Shown here: one piece after another, positions 24,876-37,419 of the stretch | Layout of the letters: each line of letters begins with the position of its first letter | How positions within the stretch are numbered: the first letter of the stretch is position 1 | Assembly: GCA_002007465.1 (NCBI GenBank) | Contig: LNAC01000039.1 | Location: 598,462-662,461, forward strand | Source: Ailurus styani | Taxonomy: Eukaryota; Chordata; Mammalia; Carnivora; Ailuridae | Length of the DNA stretch: 64,000 nucleotides | Direction: 5' to 3' | Program-made: the position numbers and the translations under genes | Notes under the pieces: model-generated | Told to the model about the DNA's origin: nothing | Seen by the model: only the letters and a program-made list of their open reading frames with translations | Databases searched by the model: none

Positions 24876-24879
24876 ATAT

Positions 24880-25400
24880 TAGTAAAAGACACCTTCTAGA
24901 GGGTATACGGCTTCTGTGATAAAATCACTGGTGCTTGAAACAATGTGTGTGTAAGGTACAAAATCTATGTGAACTGGCTTTGGCTCCTGGGTGTTGAATA
25001 ATTTTCCTCCTTCACCAGTTTGGGCTGGTTCAGGCTGCCAAACCTCTGTATTTCTGCTGTCTTCATCACTGCTCTCAGCTGAAGCTCCTGATCTCATGGG
25101 ACTGCTGGGGGGGTGGTAAATTCCTCAATGACAGGTGAGGCCAGGCAACAGCACTCCAGGGCTGAAACAGCTGAGAGCAAGTGTGAGAGGCAGGCTGTCT
25201 GCAGTGTCTGTTCTCTACTCTCCCTTCTGGAATCCTCTCTTCCCAGAACTACCTCCGAACTCTGACCATTCTCTCCCCTGCCAAGTAAACCTGAAACCCA
25301 CTGTAACCCACTTATTAATTCTTGCATCTCTGTTATTCACTTGGAACCAGCAAAATCAACTCAGAAGTTCAGGAGTTAACAAGGGATGAAGCCCCTCCCA
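24880..25400. other. No gene seen
   Basis: Opposed short frames only. Lies just upstream of the candidate exon pair at 25450-25825. Confidence 0.3.
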
Positions 25401-25421
25401 GTTCCCCTCCCCACAAAAGAT

Positions 25422-25429
25422 ATTTGCAT
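25422..25429 (+). promoter_or_regulatory. Octamer motif ATTTGCAT
   Basis: A perfect POU-factor octamer about 30-50 bases upstream of the candidate first exon. Such a word occurs by chance often in 64 kb, so its weight depends on the exon call. Confidence 0.3.
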
Positions 25430-25449
25430 TTAGCTGCTATCTGGGGTGA

Positions 25450-25537
25450 ACTGGAGGGAATTTTAAGTTCTGAGGCAAGAGCAGAGCAGTGCTGAGCTAG
25501 CGAGTCCTGGTGTTTCTGGAGACATGCAGAAGTGCAG
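25450..25537 (+). other. Candidate first exon (donor cag|gtaagt)
   Basis: The stretch ends with a strong donor (cag followed by gtaagt at 25538). The left edge is arbitrary: no start site can be read from sequence. A short reading from ATG at 25524 gives MQKC and would hit a stop early in the next exon, so it would be a non-coding leader. No gene is recognised. Confidence 0.3.
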
Positions 25538-25710
25538 GTAAGTGCAACTTCTGGGGGCTAAGGTTTCAGGGAACCTTGCTCTCTGGAATTGACCAGTTGC
25601 AGAGCCGCCGCCTGAGGGTCCCGGGAGAAGTCCCATGGGGTTACCTGCATTCACTTGCATTGTTTCCCTCAGAATTGAAGGTTATGTCTTGACACTGACT
25701 TTGTTTTCAG

Positions 25711-25825
25711 GTTAACCTCAGTTGACTCCCTCTTCAAAATGGCTGGAAGCTCTTGCTTTGATACCAACGGCATTAATATTTTGGAACCAGAGAACAGCAT
25801 TTATATTTTCATTGCCAGCTCAAAT
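25711..25825 (+). other. Candidate second exon with 29-codon open start
   Basis: A good acceptor (ttgttttcag at 25701-25710) and donor (aat followed by gtaagt at 25826) bound 115 bases. An ATG at 25739, in context aaaATGG, opens 29 codons to the donor in phase 0, beginning MAGSSCFDTNGINILEPENS and ending in a hydrophobic segment. I do not recognise the protein. It could be a lncRNA, an unnamed gene start, or chance; no further exon was found downstream. Confidence 0.35.
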
Positions 25826-25849
25826 GTAAGTCACCTTCTAAATCATGTA

Positions 25850-26365
25850 TTACCCTGAAGGTAGTTTGTTTACAATTCCTGGGGTTATTTGGCATTAATC
25901 ACTCCCACAAATGACCACCAGGACATTTTCCCTTGAGCGCTAGAGAAAGTGATAGCCTTTTTAGCTGTTCACCTGGCGTTGAAGGGGGCCTGCTTGCTTT
26001 TGTTGTCTCCTCCCTGCCTTTAGCTGATGCAGTAAAGAGTCTGCTGGAGGCCCCGCGCTTCTTAGCAGAGAGAAGCCTGGGAAGTGGGTTCAGGGGGTTA
26101 TTGGCGGGACATGGCTTCAGCAGTTTGGGCTATAGGAGCAGACTCAGGAGAGGGAGAGCTGAGCCCCGGAGAGGCGAACTCTGACTTAAGGACCACTGCT
26201 CAAAATAGTCCTCATCCTCCAAGCCTGAACCTGATAAACAAGCTTTAATCTCAATTGCTCCCTGTCACCTGCCTTTTACTTGACTTTGCAATTCTCCAGT
26301 TGGCTATTCCTGGATGTTGCTTATCCAGAGATTCCTTTTTAATTCACTGCCAGAGTTAATTTTGA
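25850..26365. other. No gene seen
   Basis: Intergenic DNA. The plus frame 25933-26184 has no recognised motif. Confidence 0.35.
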
Positions 26366-26369
26366 CTTT

Positions 26370-26543
26370 ATTTTTATTTACTTATTTTTAAAAGCTTTTA
26401 TTATTTATTTGAGAGAGCGAGCATGAGCGGGGTCGTCGGGGGAGAGGGAGAGGGAGAAGCAGACTCAGGGTTCGATCCCAGGACCCTAAGATCATGACCT
26501 GAGCCAAAGGCGACGCCCAACTGACTGAGCCACCCAGGTGCCC
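26370..26543 (-). mobile_element. CAN-SINE, diverged
   Basis: Reversed tail ttattatttatttgagagag, reversed head gagccacccaggtgcccc; part of the body is deleted. Confidence 0.9.
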
Positions 26544-26544
26544 C

Positions 26545-26890
26545 AATTTTGATTTTATTGAAGTGTAATTTACATACCATAAAACTCACCCATTTCAAGT
26601 GTGCAATTCAATGACTTTTCTGTAAAAGTAAAAACTTTTTTACTGGGTTGTGCATCCATTACTGTAATCCAGTTTTAGAACATTTTCATTGTCCTAATAA
26701 AATCCTTTATGCCCATTAAGCCCCAAATCTCCCCCCACCGACTCCAGGCAACCTTTTATCTATGTTCTTGTGTGTTACTATAGACTTTTGCATTTCATAT
26801 AAATGGAATCCTATAGCACGTGGTCATTTGTGTCTGACTTCTTTAACTTAGCATAATGTTTTCGAGTTCATCTGGGAGGTAGTAAGTCAG
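26545..26890 (-). mobile_element. Ancient L1M 3' end relic
   Basis: 'tgaagtgtaatttacatacc', 'aaaactcacccatttcaagt', 'tttttactgggttgtgcatc' and 'tagaacattttcattgtcct' are the reversed 3' end of old L1 families. Confidence 0.65.
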
Positions 26891-27049
26891 TGTTGTTTTT
26901 GTAATGGTGGGTTCCTACTCTCCCAACCTCAAAATACCTTAAAGTTGCTAAGACCACTTGCTCATTAAATGGTCTTCCCGCTTATTTTCCTCTTCTGCTG
27001 GAGTCAGTTTTTCACCTTATTGGGTCTGACCTTGTTCCTCTCCTTGCTT

Positions 27050-27250
27050 AGCATGGATGGCCTCACCTGGGAGAGAAGCCCAGCCCTGCCCTTTCCAGTC
27101 CACCCTACTACATTCAGGTCTTTGTTCAAATGATACTTCCTTAAAGGGGTCCTCTCTGACCTCCTTGACTAAAACAGTCATGCCTTGTCCTGAACTGTTC
27201 CCTTGCCCTGCTCTGTTTCTTCACAGTTCATTAATTCCTGAAATTATATT
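27050..27250 (+). mobile_element. L2 relic
   Basis: 'caggtctttgttcaaatgat', 'ggtcctctctgacctccttg' and 'cctgctctgtttcttcacag' follow the L2 3' region. Confidence 0.6.
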
Positions 27251-28247
27251 TTCTATTTCTTTTTAAGTATCTTTGAGATATAATTGCTGTATAACACGAA
27301 ATTAGTTTCAGGTATACATGATTCAACGTATGTATATATTGCAAAATTATTACCACAGTTAAGCCTAGTTAACACCAACATCCCATAAATGTATATTTTT
27401 TTCTTGTGATGAAAACTTTTAAAATCTCTCTTAGCAACTTTCAAATATACAATACAGTATTATTAACTGTAGTCTATATGCATGTTCCTGGTGATGAGTG
27501 ATGTTGAGCCCCTTTTCATGTACCTCGTGACCATCTGTATGTCATCTTTGGAAAAAATGTCTGTTCAGATCCTCTGCCCATTTTGAATTGGATTTGTCAT
27601 TGAGTTAGATGAGTTATCTATTTTGGATACTAACCACTTATCAGATGTATGATTGGTTATTGTAAATAATGCTGCAGTAAACATAGGGATACATGTATCT
27701 TTTCAAATTAGTGTTTTCATTTGCTTTGGGTAAATACCTAGGAATGGGATTACTGGATCATATGGTAGTTCTGTTTTTCATTTTTTGAGGAAACTCCATA
27801 CTGTTTCCACAGTGGCTGCATCTGTTTGCATTCCCACCGACAGGGCACAGGGGTTCCTTTTTCTCCACATTCTCACCAACATTTTTTATTTTTTGCTTTT
27901 TTTCATTTTAGCCATTCTGGCAAATGCGAGTATCTTATTGTTTTGCATTTGCATTTCACTGATTGGTTTTGATTTGCATTTCCCTGATAGTGATGTATAT
28001 CTTTTCATGTGTCTGTTAGCCATCTGTGTATCTTCTTTGCACAAATGTCTGTTTAGGTCCTCTGCCCATTTTTAATTAGATTATTTAGGTTTTTATGGTG
28101 TTGTAGGAGTTCTTTATATATTTTGTATATTAACCCCTTATTGGTTATATCATTGGCAAATGTCTTCTCCTATTAAGTAATTGCCTTTTTGTTGATGATT
28201 TTCTTTATTGTGCAGAAGCTTTTTATTTGCTGTAGTCCCAATAGTTT

Positions 28248-28489
28248 TTTTTTTAAATAGACCAATCATTTTTTTTTAGTTTTTTTTTTTTTAAAGATTT
28301 TATTTATTCATTTGACACCGAGAGAGAGAGATTACAAGTAGGCAAAGAGGCAGGCAGAGAGAGAGGAGAGAGGAGGAAGCAGGCTCCCTGCTGAGCAGAG
28401 AGCCCGATGTGGGCCTCGATCCCAGGACCCTGGGATCATGACCTGAGGCGACGGCAGCGGCTTTAACCCACTGAGCTACCCAGGCGCCC
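28248..28489 (-). mobile_element. CAN-SINE inside L1
   Basis: The flanks ccaatagttt lie on both sides (28238 and 28490). Two T-runs precede the body. Confidence 0.92.
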
Positions 28490-30249
28490 CCAATAGTTTA
28501 TTTTGCTTTGGTTTCCTTGGCTATTTAGAAAAATGTTGCTAAGGCCTATGTCAGTGATATTACTGCTTATGTTTTCTTCTAAGAATTTTATGGTTTCTGG
28601 TCTCACATTTAGGTCTTTAATTCATTTAGAATTTATATTTGTGTGTAGTGTTCGAAAGTGGTCCAGTTTCATACTTTTGCATGTAGCTGTCAAATTTTCC
28701 TAGAATGATTTATTGAAGAGAATGTCTTTTCTCCATTATATATTCATGCCTACTTTGTTATAGATTAATTGACCAAATAAGTGTGGGTTTACTTCTGGGC
28801 TCTCCATTCTTTTCTGTTAATCTGTGTGTAGACACACATAGATTTCTGTGCCAATACCATACTGTTTTGATTACTACAGCTCTGTAGTGTATTTGGAAAT
28901 CTGGGTTTGTGATGCCTCCAGCTTTGTTGTTTTTTCTCAAGATTTCCTTAGCTATTAGGGGTCTTTTGTGGTTCTATGCACATTATAAAAATATTCCAGT
29001 GCTATGAAGAATGCCATTGGTATTTTAATGGGGATTGCATTGACTCTGCAGACTGCTTTGGGTAACATAGACAGTTTAATAATATTCTTACAATCCACAG
29101 CATGGAATAGTTCTTCATTTATTTGTGTTGTATTCAATTTCTTTCATCAGTGTTTTATAGTTTTCAGAGTACAGGTTTTTCACCACCTTAGTTAAGTTTA
29201 TACCTAGGAATTTTATTCTCTTTGGTGGAATTGAAAATGGGATTCTTTTCTTAATTTCTTGGTTGCTTCATTATTAGTGTATAGAAATACTATAGATTTC
29301 TGCATATTAATTTCGTATCCTGCAACTTAACTCATTTATCAGTTTAATAGTTTTTTGGTAGAGTCTTTAGGGTTTTCTATGTATGGTATCATGTCATCTG
29401 CAAACAGTGACAATTTGACTTCTTTACCAGTTTGGATGACTTTTGTTTCTCTTGTCTGAGTGCTGCAGCTCGGACTTTCAGTTCAATGTTGAATAAAAGT
29501 GGTGAGACTGAACATCTTTGTCTTATTCCTGATCTTAGAGGAAAAGCTCTCAGTTTTTCATCATTGAGTATGATGGTAACTGTGGGTTTTCCATATTTGA
29601 CTTTTATTATGTTGAAGTATGTTCCCTCTAAACCCACTCTGGAGAGTTTGTATCACAAAAAGATGTTGTATTTTGTAAAATGTTTTTTCTTCATCTATTG
29701 AGGTTATCATATAATTTTTACCCTTTCTTTTGTTAATGCAACGTATCATATTGATTTTATGAATATCGACCCTCCCTTGCATTCCTGGAATTAATCTTGG
29801 AGTTTGATCATGGTGGAATTTGATCATGGTGAATGTTCCTTTCAATTCATATTGTTGAATATGGTTTGCAAAGATTTTTGTTGAGGATTTTTACATCATA
29901 TTCATAAGGGATATTGGCCTATGGTTCTCTTTTTTTGTAATGTCTTTGTCTTGTTTTGGTATTAGGGTAATGTTGGCCTCATGGAATGAATGTGGAAGTT
30001 TTTCTTCTATTTTTTGGAATAGTTTGAGGAAAAATAGGTATTAACTCTTCTTTAAAAGTTTGGTAGAATTCACTTGTGAACCTATCTAGTCCTGGACTTC
30101 CGTTTGTTGGGAGTTTTTTCATTACTAGTAATTCATCTACTCAAATTTTGTCTCTTATTCAATTTTGGAAGATTATATGTTTCTAGGAATTTATTCATTT
30201 CTTCTAGGTTGTCCAATTTGTTGGCATACAATTTTTCATAATCTCTTTG

Positions 30250-30600
30250 TAACATATTTTAAATTAACATATAATGTATTATTTGTTTCAGGGGTACAGG
30301 TCTGTGAATCATCAGTCTTATACAATTCACAGCACTCACCGTAGCACATACCCTCCCCAATATCCATCACCCAGCCACCCCATCCCTCCCACTCCCTTCT
30401 ACTGCAGCAACCCTCAGTTTGTTTCCTGAGATTAAGAGTCTCTTATGGTTTGTCTCCCTCTCTGGTTTTGTCTTGTTTCATTTTCCCCTCCCTTCCTTTA
30501 TGATCCCTCTTTATAACTTTTTGTATTTCTATGGTGTGAGCTGTTACTTCCCCTTCATGTCAGATTTTGAATCCTCTCTCTCTCTTTTTTTTTTGTCCTG
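30250..30600 (-). mobile_element. L1 3' UTR fragment, short insertion
   Basis: 'ttaacatataatgtattatt' to 'gagattaagagtctcttatg' is the carnivore L1 3' UTR in reverse. Older L1 ORF2 sequence continues on both sides, so it is a severely 5'-truncated insertion. Confidence 0.75.
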
Positions 30601-30856
30601 ATGAGTCTGACTTAGGGTTTATCAATTCCATCTTGTCAAAGTTCCAGCTCTGGTGTCATTGATCTTTTCTATTTTTATAGTCCCTATTTCATTTATTTCT
30701 GTTCTAATCTTTATTATTTTCTCCCCTTTACTTGGTCTGGGATTTATTTTTCTAACTTTTAGGTGTAAGGTTAGGGGGTTTATTTGAGATTTTTTTTGTT
30801 GTTGTTTCTTGAGGTAGGCCTGATTGTTTTAAACTTCCATCTTAGAACAGCTTTTG

Positions 30857-31037
30857 TGGGTGCCTGGGTGGCCCAGTCAGTTAAGTGGCTGCCTTCAGCT
30901 CAGGTCGTGATCCCAGGGTCCTGGGATCGAGTCCTGCATCAGGCTCCCTGCTCGGTAGAGAGCCTGCTTCTCCCTCTCCCTCTGCCTGCTGCTCTATTTG
31001 TGCTCTGTCAAATAAATAAATAAAATCTTAAAAAAAA
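30857..31037 (+). mobile_element. CAN-SINE
   Basis: Head gtgcctgggtggcccagtca; flanks ac(a/t)gcttttg. Confidence 0.92.
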
Positions 31038-31099
31038 ACTGCTTTTGCTGTGTCCCAAATATTTTGGGGCCATTGTGTTTCATTTTCATTTGTCTACAT

Positions 31100-31310
31100 G
31101 TATTTTTTTGTTAACATATAATGTATTATTTGTTTCAGGGGTACAGATCTGTGATTCATCAGTCTTACACAATTCACAGTGCTCACCATAGCATATACCT
31201 TCCCTAATGTCCATCACCCAGCCACCCCATCCCTTACACCCCCCTCCCCTCCACCAACCCTCAGTTTGTCTCCTGAGATTAAGAGTCACTTATGGTTTGT
31301 CTGTCTACGT
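31100..31310 (-). mobile_element. L1 3' UTR fragment, second short insertion
   Basis: The same 3' UTR start motif (ttaacatataatgtattatt) recurs. Only about 200 bases are present before older L1 sequence resumes. Confidence 0.75.
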
Positions 31311-32406
31311 GTACTTTTTAAATTTCCTCCTTGATTTCTTGGTTTTATTCATTGCTTAGTAGCATATTGCTTAGCCTCCATGTATTTGTGTTCTTTCCAG
31401 ATTGGTATTGCTGCTTTTGCTCTTTGTGTCAAATCCCCCCAAAAATCATCTTCAAAGGTTATGTGAAGGAACTTACCACCTTTGTTTTCCTTGATGAGTT
31501 TTGTGGATTCAGATCTTATGTTAAAGCCTTTAATTTATTAGAAACTAATTTTTGTGTATGGTATAAGATAGTGGTCCAGTCTTACTTTTTGCATGTGGCC
31601 AGTTTTCCCAACACTTTATATTGGAGAGACTGTCTTTACCCTATTGTATATTCTTGGCTTCTTTGTCATAAATTACTTGGACAAATATGTGTGGGTTTAT
31701 TTCTGGGTTTATTCCCTGTTCTGTCCCACTGATCTGTGTTTCTTTTTATGCTAATACCATACCACTTTGATTATTATAGCTTTATAATATAGCTTGAAAT
31801 CAGGACTTATGATACCTCCACATTTTTCTTTATTCTCAAGATTGCTTTAGGTCTTGGGAGTCTTTTGTACTTCGATAAAAATTTTAAGACTGTTCTTTTT
31901 TTGATAGAGATTGCATTGAATCTTTGGGTATTGGATTCTTTGGATATTTTTTCCTACTTTGTCAGAGATTATTTGACCATAGAGTTGAGGGTCCATATCT
32001 AGACTCTCCACTCTGTTCCATTGGTCTATGTTTCTGTATTTGTGCCAGTACCATGCTGTCTTGGTGATCACAGCTTTGTAGTAAAGCTTGGTATGGACAT
32101 TTTAACAATATTACTTAACAGTATATTTATATTTACAATTATAATTATATAGTTAATATTTATATTAACAATTTAACAATATTAATTCTTCCAATCCAGA
32201 AGCATGGGCTATCTTTCCATTTATTTGTGTCATCTTTAATTTCCTTCATTAATGTCTAATAGTTGTCAGTGTACACATCTTTCACCTCTGGTTTTAACTT
32301 ATTCCTAGGTATCTTATTCTTTTTGATGCAATTGTAAATGGGATTGTTTTCTTAATATCCCTTTATGATAGTTCACTATTAGTGTATAGAAGTATAACAG
32401 ACTTTT

Positions 32407-32594
32407 TTTTTTTTGTATTTATTTGACAGAGAGAGAGATCACATCACAAGTAGGCAGAGAGGCAAGCAGAGAGAGAGAAGGAAGTAGGCTCCCCGCTGAA
32501 CAGGGAGCCCGATGCGGGCCTCGATCCCAGGACCCTGAGATCATGACCTGAGCCGAAGGCAGAGGCTTTAACCCACTGAGCCACCCAGGCGCCC
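32407..32594 (-). mobile_element. CAN-SINE inside L1
   Basis: Duplication taacagactttt at 32395 and 32595. Confidence 0.95.
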
Positions 32595-33545
32595 TAACAG
32601 ACTTTTGTATATTGATTTTGTATCCTGCAACTTTACTAAATTTGTTAATTAGTTTTAATAGTTTTTTGGTGGAATCTTTAGGGATTTTCTCTTTATAATA
32701 TCATGTCATCTGCAAATAATGGTTTTCCTTCTTTCTTTTCAATTTGGATGCCTTTTTATGTCTTTTTCTTACATAATTTCTCCAGCCAGGACTTCCAATA
32801 CCATGTTTGATAAAAAGTGGCAAGAGAAGGCATTCTTGTCTTGTTCCTTTTCTTTGTTTTTCATTGTTGAGTATGATGTTAACTATGAGCTTGTTATATA
32901 TGGCCTTTATATTGAGGTATTCCCTCTATATCCATTTTGTTGATAGTTTTTAAAATCATAAATTGTTGAATTTTGTCAGATGTTCTTTTTGCATCTATTG
33001 AAATGATCATATGACTTTTTGTTTTGTTAATGTGTGTCATGGTGATTGATTTGCAGATACTGAGCCATCCTGGCATTCTTGGAATAAATCCCACTTGATT
33101 ATAATATATGATTTTTATAATGTAATGTTGAATTTGGCGTACTAATATTTTGTTGAGGATTTTGACATCTGTGTTCATCAGGAAATTGGCCTGTGACTTT
33201 CTTTTTTTTTGTGGTGCCGTATCTGGTTTTGTTATCAGGGTAATGCTGATCTTGTGAAATAAGTTTGTAAGCACTGCCACATCTTCAATTTTTTGGAAGA
33301 GTTTGAGAAGTACAGGTACTAAATCTTTTGAGTATTTGGTAGGATTCATCAGTAAAGCCCACCTGGTCCCAAACTTTGGTTGGGAGGTTTTTGATTATTG
33401 ATTCAATCTCCTTGCTAGTACTGGGCCTATTCAGATATTCTATATCTTCATGACTATGTTGGGAAGACTGTATGTTTCTAGGAATGTATTTGTTTTTTTC
33501 TAGGTTGTCCAATTTGTTGGCATGTAATTGTTCATAGTAGTTTCT

Positions 33546-33745
33546 TTTTTTTTTTAAGATTTTATTTATTCATTTGACACAGAGAGAGATCACAAGTAGG
33601 CAGAGAGGCAGGCAGAGAGAGGAGGAAGCAGGCTCCCCGCTGAGCAGAGACCCCCCCCCCCGATGTGGGCCTCGATCCGAGGACCCTGGGATCATGACCT
33701 GAGCCGAAGGCAGAGGCTTTAACCCACTGAGCCACCCAGGCGCCC
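33546..33745 (-). mobile_element. CAN-SINE inside L1
   Basis: Duplication catagtagtttctt at 33533-33546 and 33746-33759; a C-run (33651-33661) interrupts the body. Confidence 0.94.
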
Positions 33746-33947
33746 CATAGTAGTTTCTTATGATCCTTTGTATATCTTTAGTATCAGTTATAACTTCTCT
33801 TTCATTTCTGATTTTATTTATTTCAGCCTCCTCTTAGTCTAATTAATATTATTTTATTTTTTTTATCTTTTCAAGAACCAATTCTTAGTTTCTTTGATCT
33901 TTTCTATTGTGTTTTCAGTCTCTTTCATTTCTTTCTGCTCAGATATT

Positions 33948-34130
33948 TTTTAAGATTTTTTTTTTTTTTGGAGAGAAGGCATGGACAGGAGGGCTAAAGG
34001 GAGAAAGAATCTCAAGCAGACTCTGTGTTTGACTTCAAGCAGATAAGGCGCTTGACCACATGATCTGAGATCACAACCTGAGCCAAAACCAAGAGTCAGG
34101 TGCTTAACCAGCTGTGCCATCCAGGCATGC
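33948..34130 (-). mobile_element. CAN-SINE, old and diverged
   Basis: 'aagattttttttttttttgg' then reversed head 'gtgccatccaggcatgc'. Confidence 0.75.
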
Positions 34131-34339
34131 TTCTGCTCTGATTTTTATTATTTCCTTCCTTCTACCAATTTTGGGCTTCATTTGTTCTTTTTTTTTTTTT
34201 ATTCCTTTAGGTGTAAAGTTAGATTGTTTGAGATTTGTCTTGTTTTTTGAGGTTGACCCTTATTGCTATGCTATGAATATCTGTTTATGAACTTCTTAGA
34301 ACTACTTTTGCTATACCCCATGGATTTTGGTATATTTTC

Positions 34340-34547
34340 TTTCTTTTTCTTTTAAATTCTTTTTTAAGATTTTATTTATTTGCGATAGAATGAGAGACAG
34401 AGAGAGCGCATGAGATGGGGGAGGGTCAGGGGAAGAAGCAGACTCCCTGTTGAGCAGGAGACCTGGTGCCAGACTCAGTCCTGGGACTCCAGAATCATAA
34501 CCTGAGCTGAAGGCAGTTGCTTAACCAACTGAGCCACCCAGGCACCT
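34340..34547 (-). mobile_element. CAN-SINE
   Basis: Reversed tail aagattttatttatttgcga, reversed head gagccacccaggcacctg. Confidence 0.9.
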
Positions 34548-35239
34548 GGTATGTTATATTTTCATTTTCATTTGTCTCGAGGTATTTTTTTTTAATTTGT
34601 AAATTTTAATTCCAGTGTAGATAACATAGTGTTTTATTAGTTTTGGATGTACAATATAGTGACTCAGCAGTTCCATATATTACTCAGTGCTCATCAATAT
34701 TAGTGTACTCTTTTTCCCTCAAGGTATTTTTTGATTTCCCCTTTGATTTCTTCATGCACTTATTGGTTGTTCAGTAGCATGTTGTTTAAAATTCACATAT
34801 TTACGAATTTTTCAATTTTTTAATTTCAGTTTTATACCATTGTAGTCTAAAATGATGGTTGATATGGTTTTAATCTTTTTAAATGTATTGAAACTTGTTT
34901 TGTGACCTAATAAATGATGTATCCTTGAAAAAGAATAGTGTATTTGAAAAGAATGTGTGCTCTGCTTTTGGATAGAATGTTTTATATATATCTATTAAGT
35001 CCATCTAGTCTAATGTGTCAGTCAAAGCCAGTGTTTCCTTATTTTCATCTGGGTGATCTAATCATTGATGTAAATGGGGTGTGAAAGTCTCCTACTATTA
35101 CTGTATTGCTGTTGTTAATTTCTCTGTTTAGGTGTGCTAAAGTTTCCTTTATACATTTAGGTGCTCCTATGTGGGCTATATAGTTTATTAAACAGTTTAG
35201 TATTGTTGTTACTAGTAGAATCCTGTATCCACCTATTTT

Positions 35240-37418
35240 TTCTTTTTTAATTAACATATAATGTATTATTTGTTTCTGGGGTACAGGTCTGTGATTCATC
35301 AGCCTTACATGATTCACAGCACTCACCATAGCACATACCCTCCCCAATATCCATCACCCAGGCACCCCATCCCTCCCACCCCCTCCATTCCAGCAACCCT
35401 CAGTTTGTTTCCTGAGATTAAGAGTCCTTATGGTTTGTCTCCCTCTTTGGTTTTGTCTTGTTTCATTTTTTCCTCCCTTCCCCTATGATCCTCTGTTTTG
35501 TTTCTCAAACTCCTCATATCAGTGAGATCATATGATAATAGTCTTTCTCCAATTGACTTATTTTGCTTAGCATAATAGCCTCTATTTCTATCCACATCAT
35601 TGCAAATGGCAAGATTTTGTCTTTTGGTAGCTGTATAATATTCCATTGTGTGTGTGTGTACGTGTGGGTGTATGTATATATATATATATACACACACATA
35701 TACATACATACACCATCCATCCATTTATCCTTTCATCTGTTAATGGACATCTAGGTTCTTTCCATAGTTTGGCTATTGTGGAGATTGCTTCTATAAACAT
35801 TTGGGTGCACGTGCCTCTTTGGATCAGTACTTTTGTATCTTTGGAGTAAATACCCAGTAGTACAATTGCTAGGTCATAGGGTAGTTCTATTTTCAACTTT
35901 TTGAGGATCCTCCATACTGTTTTCCTGAGCAGCTGCACCAGCCTGCATTCCCACCAACAGTGTAAGAGGGTTCCCCTTTTTCCACATCCTTGCCAACACC
36001 TGTGTTTTCCTGACCTGTTAATTTTAGCCTTTCTGACTGATATGACGTGGTATCTCACTGTAGTTTTGATTTGTATTTCCCTGATGCCAAGTGATGTTCA
36101 ACACTTTTTCATGTGTCTGTTGGCTATTTGGATGTCATCTTTGCAGAAATGTTTGTTCATGTCTTCTGCCCATTTCTTGATTGGATTCTTTGTTCTTTGG
36201 GTGTTGAGTTTTATAAGTTCTTTATAGATTTTGTCTTTAGTTTTGTTGACTATTTCCTTTGCTGTGCAAAACCTTTTGATCTTTATGAGGTCCTGATAGT
36301 TCATTTTTGCCCTTGCTTCCCTTGCCTTTGGCAATGTTTCTAGGAAGAAGTTGCTGCAGCTGAGGTCAAAAAGGTTGCAGCCTGTGTTCTCCTCGAGGAT
36401 TTTGATGGATTCCTGTCTCACACTGAAGTCTTTCATCCATTTTGAGTCTCCTTCTGTGTGTGTGTAAGGAAATGACCTAGTTTCATTCTTCTGCATGTGG
36501 CTATCCATTTTCCCAACAGCCTTTGTTGAAGAGACTGTCCTTTTTTCCATTGGGCAGTCTTTCCTGCTTTGTCGAAGATTAGTTGACCATAGAGTTGAGG
36601 GTCCATTTCTGGGTTCTCTATTCTGTTCCATTGATCTATGTGTCTCTTTTTGTGCCAGTACCGTACTGTCTTGATGATTACAGCTTTGTAATAGAGCTTG
36701 AAATCTGGAATTGTGATGCCACCAGCTATGGTTTTCTTTTTCAATATTCCTCTGGCTATTTGTGTTCTTTTTTGGTTCCATATAAATTTTAGGATTATTC
36801 CATTTCTTTGAAAAAGTTGATGGTATTTTGATAGGGATTGCATTAAATGTGTAGATTGTTCTAGGTAGCCTAGACATTTTCACAATATTTGTTCTTCCAA
36901 TCCATGAGCATGGAACATTTTTCCATTTCTTTGTGTCTTCCTCAATTTCTTTCATGAGTACTTTATAGTTTTCTGAGTACAGATTCTTTGCCTCTTTGGT
37001 TAGATTTATTCCTAGGTCTTTTATGGTTTTGGGTGCATTTGTAAATGGGATCAACTACTTAATTTTTCTTCTGTCTTGGTGTATAGAAATGCAACTGATT
37101 TCAGTGCATTGACTTTTATATCCTGGCACTTTACTGAATTCCTGTATGAGTTCTAACAGTTTTGGGGTGGAGTCTTTTGGTTTTCCACAGAAAGTATTAT
37201 ATCATCTGCAAAGAGTGAGAGTTTGACTTCTTTGCTGATTCAGATGCCTTTTATTTCTTTTTGTTGTCTGATTGGTGAGGCTAGGACTTCTAGTACTATG
37301 TTGAATAGCAGCAGTGATAGTGGACATCCCTGCTATGTTCCTGACCTTAGGGGAAAAGCTCTGTTTTTCCCCACTGAGAATGATATTCACTGTGTGTTTT
37401 TCACAGAAGTACAGCTTT
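35240..37418 (-). mobile_element. L1 copy with 3' UTR and ORF2 C-terminal part
   Basis: It begins with the 3' UTR (ttaacatataatgtattatt) and runs through the ORF2 C-terminus (36058 to 35597: [20 protein letters not shown]) and 36098-37054 ([20 protein letters not shown]) to the FADD-side reverse transcriptase region near 37400. It is 5'-truncated where the NUMT starts. Frameshifts make it inactive. Confidence 0.88.
35648..35712 (+). repeat. (TG)n/(TA)n microsatellite
   Basis: tgtgtgtgtg, then tatatatata, then cacacacata, inside the L1 tail. Confidence 0.9.
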
Positions 37419-37419
37419 G

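Larger units (their letters stand above)
27255..37418 (-). mobile_element. Nested cluster of antisense L1 copies
   Basis: Nearly 10 kb are L1 sequence read on the minus strand. The 3' ends start at 27255, about 30250, 31100 and 35240, so at least four insertions are stacked. ORF2 fragments are recognisable at 29389-29637 ([20 protein letters not shown]), 32894-33512 and 36098-37054. Each frame is short and broken, so none is active. Five SINEs in the same orientation and one in the opposite orientation are embedded. The right edge is the junction with the NUMT. Confidence 0.9.

Noticed and set aside
36098..37054. 318-codon minus-strand frame, the longest in the window
   Set aside because: It is L1 ORF2 C-terminal sequence with internal frame changes, not a host gene.
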